A stretch of DNA of 64,000 nt, taken from the NCBI GenBank assembly GCA_035552655.1, contig DASZLD010000044.1:1-64000 (forward strand), given 5' to 3'. A program made the position numbers and the translations under genes. Shown in pieces: positions 7,890 through 15,653 of this stretch; within the stretch, counting starts at the first letter, position 1; every line of letters starts with the position of its first letter. A model generated the notes under the pieces. It was not told the DNA's origin. It ran no database searches and worked only from the letters and a program-made list of their open reading frames with translations. Source of the stretch: DASXMT01 sp035552655. Its GTDB lineage: Bacteria; Actinomycetota; Acidimicrobiia; Acidimicrobiales; RAAP-2.

Positions 7890-9065
7890 ATGACGATGGA
7901 AGACCGGCGGCGCGGGGCGTGGGAGCTGCCCGAGGAGCTCCGCCTGCTGCAAGAGACGGTTCAGCGTTTCATGGAACACGAGGTCCGGCCGTTGGAGGAG
8001 GGCCTGGAGCACGACGCCGCCGGGCTGCCCCACGACTTGTTGCAGCCCTTGCAGGAGAAGGCTCGGGCGCTCGGGTTGTGGTCGCTGCAGACCCCGGCCG
8101 AGTTCGGAGGGGCCGGGCTGAGCATGCTCGGCCAGGTGGTGGTGGCCGAGCAAGCAGCGAAATGCCGGATGGGAGCGTTCTTCCCGGCCGCAGGCGCCTT
8201 CGGCGGCAATCCGCCCAGCGTGCTCTTCCAAGCCACGAGCGAACAGTTCGAGCGCTACGGGCGCCCCATCATCGAGGGGCGCTCACCCAAGGCCTTTACC
8301 GCCATCAGCGAGAGCGCGGGCGGCTCGGATCCGGCGCGGGCCATACAATGCCGGGCCCGGCGCGTTGAGGAGCACTACGTGCTCGACGGAACCAAACTCT
8401 GGACCAGTCACGCTCGAACCGCGGATTGGGGGGTGGTGTACGCACGCACCGGCGAGCAAGGCCGCCGGGACGGCATCAGCTGTTTCATCGTGGAAACCGA
8501 CAGCCCGGGTCTGACCACGACCCCGATCGATGTCATGAACTCGTTCGCGCCCTCCGAACTGCACTTCGACGGGGTCAAGGTGCCAGTGGAGAACCGCATC
8601 GGGGGCGAGGGCGAGGGGTTCGACCTGGCCGCCGATTTCTTGGCCATGGGACGCATCCTCTACGCCGCCGGACCCATCGGCATTGCCCAGATGGCGTTGG
8701 AAATGACCACGGACTGGGTGAAGAGCCGGCACGTGTTCGGCTCCCGGCTGGCCGACAAGCAGGGTATCCAGTGGATGATTGCCGACAGCGAGATCGAGTT
8801 GCGCGCCGCCCGGCTGCTCACCTATCAGGCCGCCTGGACTGCCGACCTCGGGGGCGACGTCCGGGTGGAGGCCTCGGTGGCCAAGCTCTCCGCCACTGAG
8901 ACGGCGTTCTCGGTGCTCGACCGGTGCGTGCAGATGTATGGCGCGCTGGGACTGGCCAATGACATGCCACTGGAGCGTTGGTTTCGCGACCTACGGGTCA
9001 AGCGCCTGGGAGAAGGGGCCACCGAGGTGCAGCGAATGGTGGTCGCCCGACATCTGCTCGGGTAG
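7890..9065 (+). CDS. Acyl-CoA dehydrogenase family protein
   Basis: Acyl-CoA dehydrogenase-fold flavoprotein (391 aa, normal length). The start at 7890 follows a strong GGAGGGAG ribosome site. The FAD-side motif is atypical (SESAGGSDP instead of TEPxAGSD). The C-terminal signature GEGATEVQR provides the usual glutamate position. It is coupled with the flavin reductase. Some group D proteins of this fold are flavin-dependent monooxygenases working with such a reductase, so either a dehydrogenase or an oxygenase role is possible. The conserved C-terminal glutamate favours the dehydrogenase. Confidence 0.87.
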   Translation: MTMEDRRRGAWELPEELRLLQETVQRFMEHEVRPLEEGLEHDAAGLPHDLLQPLQEKARALGLWSLQTPAEFGGAGLSMLGQVVVAEQAAKCRMGAFFPAAGAFGGNPPSVLFQATSEQFERYGRPIIEGRSPKAFTAISESAGGSDPARAIQCRARRVEEHYVLDGTKLWTSHARTADWGVVYARTGEQGRRDGISCFIVETDSPGLTTTPIDVMNSFAPSELHFDGVKVPVENRIGGEGEGFDLAADFLAMGRILYAAGPIGIAQMALEMTTDWVKSRHVFGSRLADKQGIQWMIADSEIELRAARLLTYQAAWTADLGGDVRVEASVAKLSATETAFSVLDRCVQMYGALGLANDMPLERWFRDLRVKRLGEGATEVQRMVVARHLLG

Positions 9066-9100
9066 GACCACACGCGTCGGGGTACCGGCACAACGGCCGT

Positions 9101-9694
9101 CTACTCGGTCGGATTGCGTTCGCCGAAGTCGATCTCCCGCACGCTGAGGACCGGTTGGACATCCTGGCGCCCGAGCCAGGAAGGCGTGGCCTGGTGGCCG
9201 TCGGTCGGACGGGCCCAGTCGTGCCAGGGGCCCCAGTCGAGCCTGGTCATCCGCTGCGGGTGCTCCGGGTCGTGCTGGGCCACGGCCTCGGCATAGCGTT
9301 TGCCGAATCGCTTCATTTCGAACGCTATCCACCAGTCCTCCTCCGAGCTCCACTTGCCGTCGCCGCCGTAGGTCAGGATCTGCAGGGACGGGAAATCGAA
9401 GGGCGGCTGGCCCGACTGCGGGTTGTCGGCACGATTGAGCCCCTGCCACACGACTCGATCCCCGTCGATCACGTACCAGCACAGCACGGTGTACACGGCC
9501 GGCGCCGCCGACATCGTCACTTCCAGAAAGCGCTGGATCTCTGCCGGGCCCCGAAACTTTCCCCAGTAGTGGTCCCAGTACACCGCATCATCGTGGAAGA
9601 GCTGCGACCAGGCGAGCCAGTCCTCTCGTACCGGTCCGGTCATGAAGTAGTGGCGGAAGGCCTCCTCGACCTCCGCGTTGGAGTAGCTGGTCAT
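9101..9694 (-). CDS. SnoaL-like / NTF2-fold protein
   Basis: Protein of 197 aa whose first 130 residues look like a SnoaL/NTF2 cone. It begins with a helix (SNAEVEEAFRHYF) followed by WSQLFHDDAVYWDH, GPAEIQRFLE and a WWIAFEMKRFGKRY strand. Such proteins act as polyketide-like cyclases, isomerases or scytalone-dehydratase relatives, so the exact reaction is open. The C-terminal 60 residues are Trp/Pro-rich and specific. It has an AAAGGA ribosome site and lies 33 bases downstream of the second APH-like gene, probably the last gene of that four-gene operon. It converges with the acyl-CoA dehydrogenase. Confidence 0.7.
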   Translation of the reverse strand: MTSYSNAEVEEAFRHYFMTGPVREDWLAWSQLFHDDAVYWDHYWGKFRGPAEIQRFLEVTMSAAPAVYTVLCWYVIDGDRVVWQGLNRADNPQSGQPPFDFPSLQILTYGGDGKWSSEEDWWIAFEMKRFGKRYAEAVAQHDPEHPQRMTRLDWGPWHDWARPTDGHQATPSWLGRQDVQPVLSVREIDFGERNPTE

Positions 9695-9727
9695 GAGACG
9701 GGTCCTTTCATCGTGGGACGTTCGAGG

Positions 9728-11101
9728 TCAAGTGGGTTCCCACCCGGCTCCTTCGAGCGGTTGTGGGCTGATATGGATGAGCTTCTCGTGGCGGACACCG
9801 GTGCCCTGGATCAGGAACTGCTGGCGCTGCGTCCAGCGGTGGAAGTACTGCACCAGGTCGACGTCGCAATCAGGCGGGGCGGTGAGCACGAACTCCTCCA
9901 GCGCCGCCTCCGCCGCGCCAAGGTCCGGTTGGCGCCTTCCCACCAGCTCGGAGATCTCGTCCACTGCAGCTGATTCGAGCTCACGGCCGAAGGCGTGCAC
10001 GTGCTCGGCGAACCGGGTGACGGCTCGGGCGCTGTCCAGGTCGAAGTTCTGGGAAACGCCGCCGATGGGCCACTGGTCGAGGAGGGATAGCAAGTTCCGG
10101 TAGGGCGCGTCCCAGTAGGTCGGCGACGACCGCTCGTTGGGCCTGTCCAACACGTCCAGCGGCGCGTCGACCAGCTGGGCAATGGCCTCCAGCCCCCAGC
10201 GACCACAGCCGACGATCCAGGTGAAGTACTCCAGCCAGCTGTCCCGGGCTGCCGGATGACGGACCGATTCCTCCCATTGGAACGGCGTCATCAACGACCA
10301 GCCCGCGGTATGGAACTCGACGGCGTTCTTGTCGATCCGATCACCGGTGGCCGCCCGGTATTTAGCGGCGATCCGGCCAATGTCCCCCAGGGGCTCCTCG
10401 CAGTCACGGCTGCGCATGGCTGCGAACTCGGCCACGGGGTCACCGACATAGGCAGCCTCGAAGTCGATGAGGCCGGTCATCGTCCCGTTCTCGAAAAGGA
10501 ACTGTGCGGAATCAGCCTGGATCAGGGCGCGCTGGTGGCGCCCGGTAGGGACGTTTCGCTGCAGCCACCGCCACATGAATTCGATCATGGGACTGGGTGC
10601 GGACTTCACTTTGCGGTAGTTGGCGTCGCCGGTCATGTACATGTTCAGCGCCGCCGCACGGTTGTCCATTGGCACGGGGAGGCCGATGGCCCCGACCTCG
10701 TCGACGTCGATGGCGTGCATCCGACGCATGGCCTCGACGTACTGGTCGAGGACTGCGTCTCGCTCGGCGTCATCGACGGCGGTGGCCAGGTTCACCCGGC
10801 CGGGCAGGCGCTCCATGACGATGGCGGGCGGATCGTCGATCATCCCGTGGACGACGGGAACAGGGACCCCGTGGGCCAGCAAGAGGCGATTGACGTCGGC
10901 CTCTTGGTGAAGGGTGATCATTTCGCGGAAGTTGCCTCCCCGCTGGCCACGCACGTAGTAGTGGCGGACCGAACCATCGTGGACCACCTCGGCGAACCAG
11001 GCAGGCCGCCACCGCTCCTGTCGCTCGAAGGACAGGACCGTGCCCCCGAGCTCTCGCTCGAGCCAGGTCTGCACCTTGTGGTCAGCGTCCACCAGGGTCA
11101 C
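9728..11101 (-). CDS. APH/choline-kinase-like phosphotransferase family protein, second copy
   Basis: Protein-kinase-like phosphotransferase (457 aa) of the APH superfamily, paralogous to the gene at 12177-13526; both open with LEx(D/E)LGGTV and RWRPAW(F/W). The ATP-lobe strand PAIVMERLPG and the metal-binding LIDFEAAYVGDP are clear. The catalytic loop, normally HGDxxxxN, reads QADSAQF, so the usual His and Asn are missing while the Asp remains. The GTG start at 11101 overlaps the upstream stop as GTGA, indicating coupling. About 170 residues follow the kinase core and have no assigned fold. The substrate is unknown; small alcohols, or a non-catalytic role, are possible. Confidence 0.8.
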   Translation of the reverse strand: MTLVDADHKVQTWLERELGGTVLSFERQERWRPAWFAEVVHDGSVRHYYVRGQRGGNFREMITLHQEADVNRLLLAHGVPVPVVHGMIDDPPAIVMERLPGRVNLATAVDDAERDAVLDQYVEAMRRMHAIDVDEVGAIGLPVPMDNRAAALNMYMTGDANYRKVKSAPSPMIEFMWRWLQRNVPTGRHQRALIQADSAQFLFENGTMTGLIDFEAAYVGDPVAEFAAMRSRDCEEPLGDIGRIAAKYRAATGDRIDKNAVEFHTAGWSLMTPFQWEESVRHPAARDSWLEYFTWIVGCGRWGLEAIAQLVDAPLDVLDRPNERSSPTYWDAPYRNLLSLLDQWPIGGVSQNFDLDSARAVTRFAEHVHAFGRELESAAVDEISELVGRRQPDLGAAEAALEEFVLTAPPDCDVDLVQYFHRWTQRQQFLIQGTGVRHEKLIHISPQPLEGAGWEPT

Positions 11102-12126
11102 GCCGCCGCTATCTGGGGAAGCTTCGCATCCGTATCGAGCAGGCCGACCAACCACCCCGACGTGGCCCCCAGATAGAGCGCGTTGCCCATCACCGCCCGG
11201 GCGGCCGCATCGGGATCCTGGTTGATCAGCGCCACGAGAGCGGCCAGTCCCGCCGCTTCCATGCCGAAGGTCAGGATCGAGCTCCAGCGGATGGTCTCCT
11301 CCCAGTAGGCGTCGGTCCAGTCGTCTTGCGCATCCCCGCCCCAGGTCGTGTTGCCGAAGGCCACCGCGTCCTTCCAGATGTCCCGAAGATCGGCTTCCCC
11401 CTCTTCGCCGACTACCAACCTCTCGTAGCGGTCCGGATCGGCGGCCACCACTCGCTCGAAGGCCGAGCGCCATACCTTGAGGTACTGGGGCGTCGATCGG
11501 TCATAGTCCACCCGCATGAAATCACGTCCGTTGATTCGCACCACCGAGGGCTTGGACGGGCGGTGCGGGCGTCGTTGGCCAATGGGGGGATCCTCGGTCT
11601 TGACCACTTGGACGCCGGCGTTGTAGCCGACGCCATGGATGGGCCCCGAGGTGGACGCTTCACGCAGGATCGACGGCAGGACGGCCAAGCAGTGCTCGCC
11701 GCCGCTTCGGAGGGCTGCCATTCGCTGGGCCATGAGTTGGACGACGCCCGCTTGCACCTCGGCGAAGGGCGGCGAGAGGACACCGACCATGTCCTTCAGT
11801 ACCGGGGGCATTCCCCAGTGCTGGCGCAGCTCCATGCCGCCCCAGTAGCTGGAGGCGTACACAGCCCAGGCCTGTTCGCCTACCTCGTCGACCGTGACCG
11901 TCCCTTCCATGATCGGGCCGGACAGACGGTCGGTGATCCAACCGTTGAGCCCGGCCCAGTACGCCTGGGGGGTCGACAGCGTGGCCGCCGTCGGAGCGAA
12001 CTCGCTCACCAACTGATCCATGAGTGCCGGTGCTGCAGGCATCAAGGCGGCAAGGTCCGGCTGCAGCGGCGGCGCCCCGCCCGTCAGGTGCGGCGCACTC
12101 GTCTCCGATTGCGTGCGGTCGGGCAT
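11098..12126 (-). CDS. Conserved-looking protein of unknown family
   Basis: I do not recognise this family. The 342-aa protein starts at ATG 12126 behind a strong AGGAGGG site. It has a disordered, Ser/Thr/Pro-rich first 35 residues, then a mostly helical body rich in Trp and Gly (YWGGMELRQHWGMPP, FGNTTWGGDAQDDW, YWEETIRW). The C-terminal hydrophobic helices (GMEAAGLAALVAL, LYLGATSGWLVGLL) might be one or two membrane segments or a buried core. It sits between two paralogous APH-like proteins, 50 bases after one and overlapping the other by 4 bases. A complex or shared pathway with them is a reasonable inference. Confidence 0.75.
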   Translation of the reverse strand: MPDRTQSETSAPHLTGGAPPLQPDLAALMPAAPALMDQLVSEFAPTAATLSTPQAYWAGLNGWITDRLSGPIMEGTVTVDEVGEQAWAVYASSYWGGMELRQHWGMPPVLKDMVGVLSPPFAEVQAGVVQLMAQRMAALRSGGEHCLAVLPSILREASTSGPIHGVGYNAGVQVVKTEDPPIGQRRPHRPSKPSVVRINGRDFMRVDYDRSTPQYLKVWRSAFERVVAADPDRYERLVVGEEGEADLRDIWKDAVAFGNTTWGGDAQDDWTDAYWEETIRWSSILTFGMEAAGLAALVALINQDPDAAARAVMGNALYLGATSGWLVGLLDTDAKLPQIAAA

Positions 12127-12176
12127 GACGTTCCCTCCTGTCAGCGCCTCGGTGGTGGAGGCGACGGTTGTTCCGC

Positions 12177-13526
12177 TCAGATGCTCGGTTGTGGAACCTG
12201 GCGATGTTGGGTAATCCAGGAGCCGGACGGGCCGTTCAGCATCCGGGCCCGGTGCAGCCGCCGGTGGAAGACGCCGATGAGCTGCTCGTCGTGTCGGCCG
12301 GCATCGGCCAGGACGAACCGCTCGAGGTCGGCTTCCCCATCGATCCAGTCGAGGGCCCTCCGGCCCACGAGTTGATGAATGTCGCGGAGGTTGGCTTCCA
12401 CCACTGCGGCGCCGATTTCGTCGATGCGCTCGAGGTGGCGGGCGAGACGCACCGACATCCTCGACCGGTAGCGTTCCACCGGGTCCTCGAGCTGCCGGCT
12501 CTCGAGCGACCGGGTCAGGTGGCGATGGGCCGGGCCGTAGCCTGAATCCGTCGGCTGCGGCTCCTCGACGTCGGTGAGCTCGACGCCGAGGGTGGTGGCG
12601 ATGCCCTCCAGGGCCATGAGGTCGGTCTCGACGCACCAGTGCAGGTTCAGCATGTAGTCGGTACCGGGCACCGGGTCGGCCAGCACGGCATGGAACTCGA
12701 GGCGGTTGGACAACGCCCAGAGGATGTAGTGCCAATGGACGGCAGCCAGGTCGATGGGGGTTCCGCTTCCATCTTGGTAGCGGCGCATGAGCGCCGATAC
12801 GTCGCCGAAAGGGATGAAGGGGTTGCGCACCCACAATGCGGCGAGATCGGCCAACGGGTCGCCGATGTGGCCGAACTCCAGGTCGAGGAGGGCGGTGATG
12901 CGGCCGTCCTGGTGGTGGAACTGGCCCGCATCCCACACGATCGGGGCTTCCCGGCCCGGATTGTCGGGGGTGTTGCGGTCGAGCCAGGCCAAGGCGAACT
13001 CGAGAAAGGCATCGGGCCGCTTCTTCTCGTTGCGGTAGGCCCGCTCTACGAATCGCCGCAGCCCGACAGAGTGGGACTCCTGAGGGCATGCGGCCCGCAC
13101 GATCCCAGCCTGGGCGAAGGGTGTCACGTCGAGCCCGTGCATCTCGAGGAGGATGTCGACGTAATCCTCCATAGCGGATCGACGCTCGCTCTCGGACGCT
13201 CCCTCGAAGTTGTCCCGGCCTGCTATCCGATCCATGACATAGGCCTTCGGGTCGGAGACATGCCGGCCGTGGACCGGTGCCACCCGGATTCCCCGCTCTG
13301 ACAGGAGCGACTGGAAGGTGCGCTCGTGATCGAGCGTGAAGGCGGAGGCCGAGTCGAGGCGATCCCCCCGCACGCACAGCTCGAGCCGCTCGCCGTCCCG
13401 TTCCAGATCGACCCACCACGCCGGTCGCCAACGCGCTTGCCGCTCGATGTGGGTGACCGTTCCGCCGAGGTCGGCCTCCAACCACGTGGTGATGCGCTCG
13501 AAGTCGTGGGCGTCGCCCTCGTCCAT
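12177..13526 (-). CDS. APH/choline-kinase-like phosphotransferase family protein, first copy
   Basis: APH-superfamily protein of 449 aa, paralogue of the gene at 9728-11101 and first gene of the operon. It retains PKAYVMDRIAG for the hinge and ALLDLEFGHIGDPLAD for metal binding. The catalytic loop reads VWDAGQFHH in place of HGDxxxxN. Both copies therefore share D-x-x-Q-F, which suggests a distinct subfamily rather than random decay. A C-terminal region of about 150 residues (HRHLTRSLESRQ, IHQLVGRRALDW, VFHRRLHRARML) resembles the tail of the paralogue (ISELVGRRQPDL, YFHRWTQRQQFL). Expression is likely controlled by the double palindrome upstream. Confidence 0.8.
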   Translation of the reverse strand: MDEGDAHDFERITTWLEADLGGTVTHIERQARWRPAWWVDLERDGERLELCVRGDRLDSASAFTLDHERTFQSLLSERGIRVAPVHGRHVSDPKAYVMDRIAGRDNFEGASESERRSAMEDYVDILLEMHGLDVTPFAQAGIVRAACPQESHSVGLRRFVERAYRNEKKRPDAFLEFALAWLDRNTPDNPGREAPIVWDAGQFHHQDGRITALLDLEFGHIGDPLADLAALWVRNPFIPFGDVSALMRRYQDGSGTPIDLAAVHWHYILWALSNRLEFHAVLADPVPGTDYMLNLHWCVETDLMALEGIATTLGVELTDVEEPQPTDSGYGPAHRHLTRSLESRQLEDPVERYRSRMSVRLARHLERIDEIGAAVVEANLRDIHQLVGRRALDWIDGEADLERFVLADAGRHDEQLIGVFHRRLHRARMLNGPSGSWITQHRQVPQPSI

Positions 13527-13564
13527 CCATCCCCCTCGGTCAGCCGGGCTGCGCTCAGGACCTG

Positions 13565-13606
13565 GTCAACGCTGTTGACTCTATCGGTCAACGCCGTTGA
13601 CTTCAA
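13565..13606 (-). promoter_or_regulatory. Promoter with two 15-bp palindromic operators
   Basis: GTCAACGCTGTTGAC (13565-13579) and GTCAACGCCGTTGAC (13587-13601) are near-perfect palindromes, 22 bp start to start, on the same helix face. On the minus strand TTGAAG (13601-13606) and TAGAGT (13578-13583) are separated by 17 bases and form a good sigma-70 pair. One operator lies in the spacer and the other just downstream of the -10. The layout is typical of TetR-type repression. Confidence 0.6.
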
Positions 13607-13759
13607 CACCCGGCAGGCTCATCGGCACGACCGGACGGCCAAGTGCTCGACGTGGAGCGGTGCACGGACCAACCAGAAGGCTTCAGGCCGTTGTGGCCGT
13701 GTCGGGCGGCAGTTTGTCGTCGTTGCCCCGGAGAGAGTTGGCCCGGTCAGTTAGCGGAG

Positions 13760-14320
13760 TCAGGCATCGTCAGGCGGTGAGGCCTCTTCGTCAGCCGGCT
13801 CGACAAATGATCCGGTGGTCGCAGTATCGGCCGGGGCCAACTGATCGGAGATGGCCAAGGTGGCAGCAGCGCTACCAAGCCCAAGGGCGAGAGCAACCAC
13901 CGCCCACTTGAGCCCCGATCGATTCTTTCCGAAGAGGCCGTCGAGAGACAGTTTGCCAGGACCTTCGGCGGCCAGCGCCAGCGCTGCAGCTATCAGCGTG
14001 AGGTTGTACTCGTAACCGCCACCTGAGACCCAGACCCCGTTCTTCAAGTGGACCTTCTTGATGGCCACGGCCATGACGCCGGTGATCATTGCCGGTCCGA
14101 GCGGGTTAAACAGTCCGGCTGCTGTGAGTCCACCACCGATGGTCTCGCTCAGAGCCGCGGCCAACGCCTGATGCTTGGCGGGGTGCATTCCCATCGCCCC
14201 CATCGCCTGTTCGGTCCCCTGCAAGCCTGGGCCGCCAAAACTGCCTTTCAGCTTTTGGAGTCCGTGGCCCATCATGAGCCCTCCGACCGTTGCTCGCAGG
14301 ACTAATCGATCAGATGCCAT
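13760..14320 (-). CDS. DoxX-family membrane protein
   Basis: Small integral membrane protein (186 aa) of the DoxX/DUF4870-like group with four predicted membrane segments. The opening RATVGGLMMGHGLQKL with the following FGG matches the DoxX N-terminus, and the GLTAAGLFNPLGPAMI and NLTLIAAALALAAEGPG segments follow the family pattern. A final helix near residues 138-158 and an acidic tail (EPADEEASPPDDA) are extra. Its role is unknown; DoxX proteins are linked with redox or thiol stress. An AGAAGGAG site precedes the ATG. The gene is isolated from its neighbours by more than 150 bases on both sides. Confidence 0.85.
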   Translation of the reverse strand: MASDRLVLRATVGGLMMGHGLQKLKGSFGGPGLQGTEQAMGAMGMHPAKHQALAAALSETIGGGLTAAGLFNPLGPAMITGVMAVAIKKVHLKNGVWVSGGGYEYNLTLIAAALALAAEGPGKLSLDGLFGKNRSGLKWAVVALALGLGSAAATLAISDQLAPADTATTGSFVEPADEEASPPDDA

Positions 14321-14514
14321 TGGTTACGCTCCTTCTCACCGGCCAGTGCCGGTCTCCGTCGTTAGCGGGGCTGCCGCTCGGAGCCAAGTCCCATTGATTG
14401 GTTCGGCCACCCAGGTGCACCTCGTCCGGCCATGACCACGGTTGTGGTCGCACATGTCCGCGAGTCCAGGTCGTCGCTTTTCAAAAAGGCTACCGGTCGT
14501 CACAGGTCGCTCGG

Positions 14515-14733
14515 TCAATCGTGAAGATGACGTACCAGCCCGGCGGCATCAGCCAGGAATCGGAGAGCGTCGTTGAGGTGGGTGCACGAGCCTGGTCCTT
14601 TGCTGAGCTTTCCCACATCCCCACGAAATGAAGTAATGGGTAAGCCCACCACGAGCTGAGCGCTCTCCGCCGCGAGCTCTCTGTTGCCATCAGCATGCAC
14701 GAGGCTACCTTCGGGACCTTGCTCAGTCGTCAT
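14515..14733 (-). pseudogene. C-terminal remnant resembling DUF2889
   Basis: Short frame of 72 codons whose ATG overlaps the crotonase stop as ATGA. The segment GPGSCTHLNDALRFLADAAGL resembles the C-terminal CTHLN..LR.LA motif of DUF2889 proteins (usually about 200 aa), and LVVGLPITSFRGDVGK before it fits too. The N-terminal two thirds of the family are absent. It is either a translated fragment or the remains of a deleted gene that was once coupled to the crotonase. Family assignment comes from motif memory, not a search. Confidence 0.5.
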
Positions 14734-15506
14734 TCAGCTTTCTTGGTGAAGGACTCGATCGTCTTGCGAAGGTCATCGGTTGAGAAGGACTCGCTCTCAG
14801 CCGCCAGTGCGAATGGCGCCACCAGGCTCATGGCACTCTGCAGGTGCAGATTGATGGCCCGCTTGGTCTCCTCCAGGGCCTGGCGAGGTTGTCGTGACAG
14901 ACGCTGTGCGAGCCCTAAGGCCTCAGCCATGAGCTGGTCATCGGCGACCGCGAAGTTGGCCAGCCCGATCTCGACACACTCATCGGCAGGAATTCGGTCT
15001 CCGGTCAGTAGGTAGTACTTGGCCTTCAGCAGACTCATCAGGAGCGGCCATTGGACCGCGCCACCGTCGCCGGCCACCAAGCCGATGGAAACGTGCGGGT
15101 CAGCCATGAAGGTACTCTGCGCTATGTAGACAACATCGCACGATATTGCCACTGAGCATCCAAGGCCTACAGCAGGGCCGTTGACTGCAGCAATGACGGG
15201 TTTCGGACACTCGACCATGGCGTTGAGAAGGCGCTGGGCTCCACGAAGTTGGGCCCTCCGGAAGGTCATATCCTCGTAGGATCGAATGAAGCCTGGGATG
15301 TCGCCACCAGCGCTGAACGCCTTGCCGGCGCCGGTCAACACAATCGAGCGGACCGAATCATCCAGGGCGAGGTGCTGCCACACCTCCTGCATCGCCGTAT
15401 GCATGACGTCGGTGAATGCGTTTCGTTGGTCGGGGTTGTTCATGGTCACAACGGCCACTGGGCCGTCTCGGTCTATGAGGACTTCGGGGGTCTCGAGATA
15501 CGGCAT
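14730..15506 (-). CDS. Enoyl-CoA hydratase/isomerase (crotonase) family
   Basis: Crotonase-fold protein of 258 aa. The oxyanion-hole segments are present: KAFSAGGDIPGF in the first half and NGPAVGLGCSVAISCD in the second. The position of the first catalytic glutamate (about 112) reads VGLGCSVAI, lacking the classical Glu. The second Glu position lies within FMADPHVSIGLVAGDGG, where an Asp/Gly pattern replaces it. Hydration of an enoyl-CoA, isomerisation, or C-C hydrolysis as in ring-opening crotonases are all possible. It sits in a minus-strand run with an SDR and a thioesterase, consistent with CoA-ester catabolism. A GGAG site precedes the ATG. Confidence 0.88.
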   Translation of the reverse strand: MPYLETPEVLIDRDGPVAVVTMNNPDQRNAFTDVMHTAMQEVWQHLALDDSVRSIVLTGAGKAFSAGGDIPGFIRSYEDMTFRRAQLRGAQRLLNAMVECPKPVIAAVNGPAVGLGCSVAISCDVVYIAQSTFMADPHVSIGLVAGDGGAVQWPLLMSLLKAKYYLLTGDRIPADECVEIGLANFAVADDQLMAEALGLAQRLSRQPRQALEETKRAINLHLQSAMSLVAPFALAAESESFSTDDLRKTIESFTKKAE

Positions 15507-15653
15507 GTGGCTCCACGTTCCTTCAGTAATCTGATGGGGTGCTTCACTGACTTAGGTGAGTGGCCAACTATTGCCATGGCGCACGGCTGCCCGCAAGCGG
15601 GGGCGGCACCTCACGCTTACTGCAGATCGCGATCGGACAGTAAGGGACTTACC

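Noticed and set aside
11098..13530. Open frame of 810 codons on the minus strand covering the unknown gene and an APH-like gene
   Set aside because: Its first 468 codons are Arg/Pro-rich and lie out of frame over the APH-like gene at 12177-13526; only the part from 12126 has a ribosome site and sensible composition.
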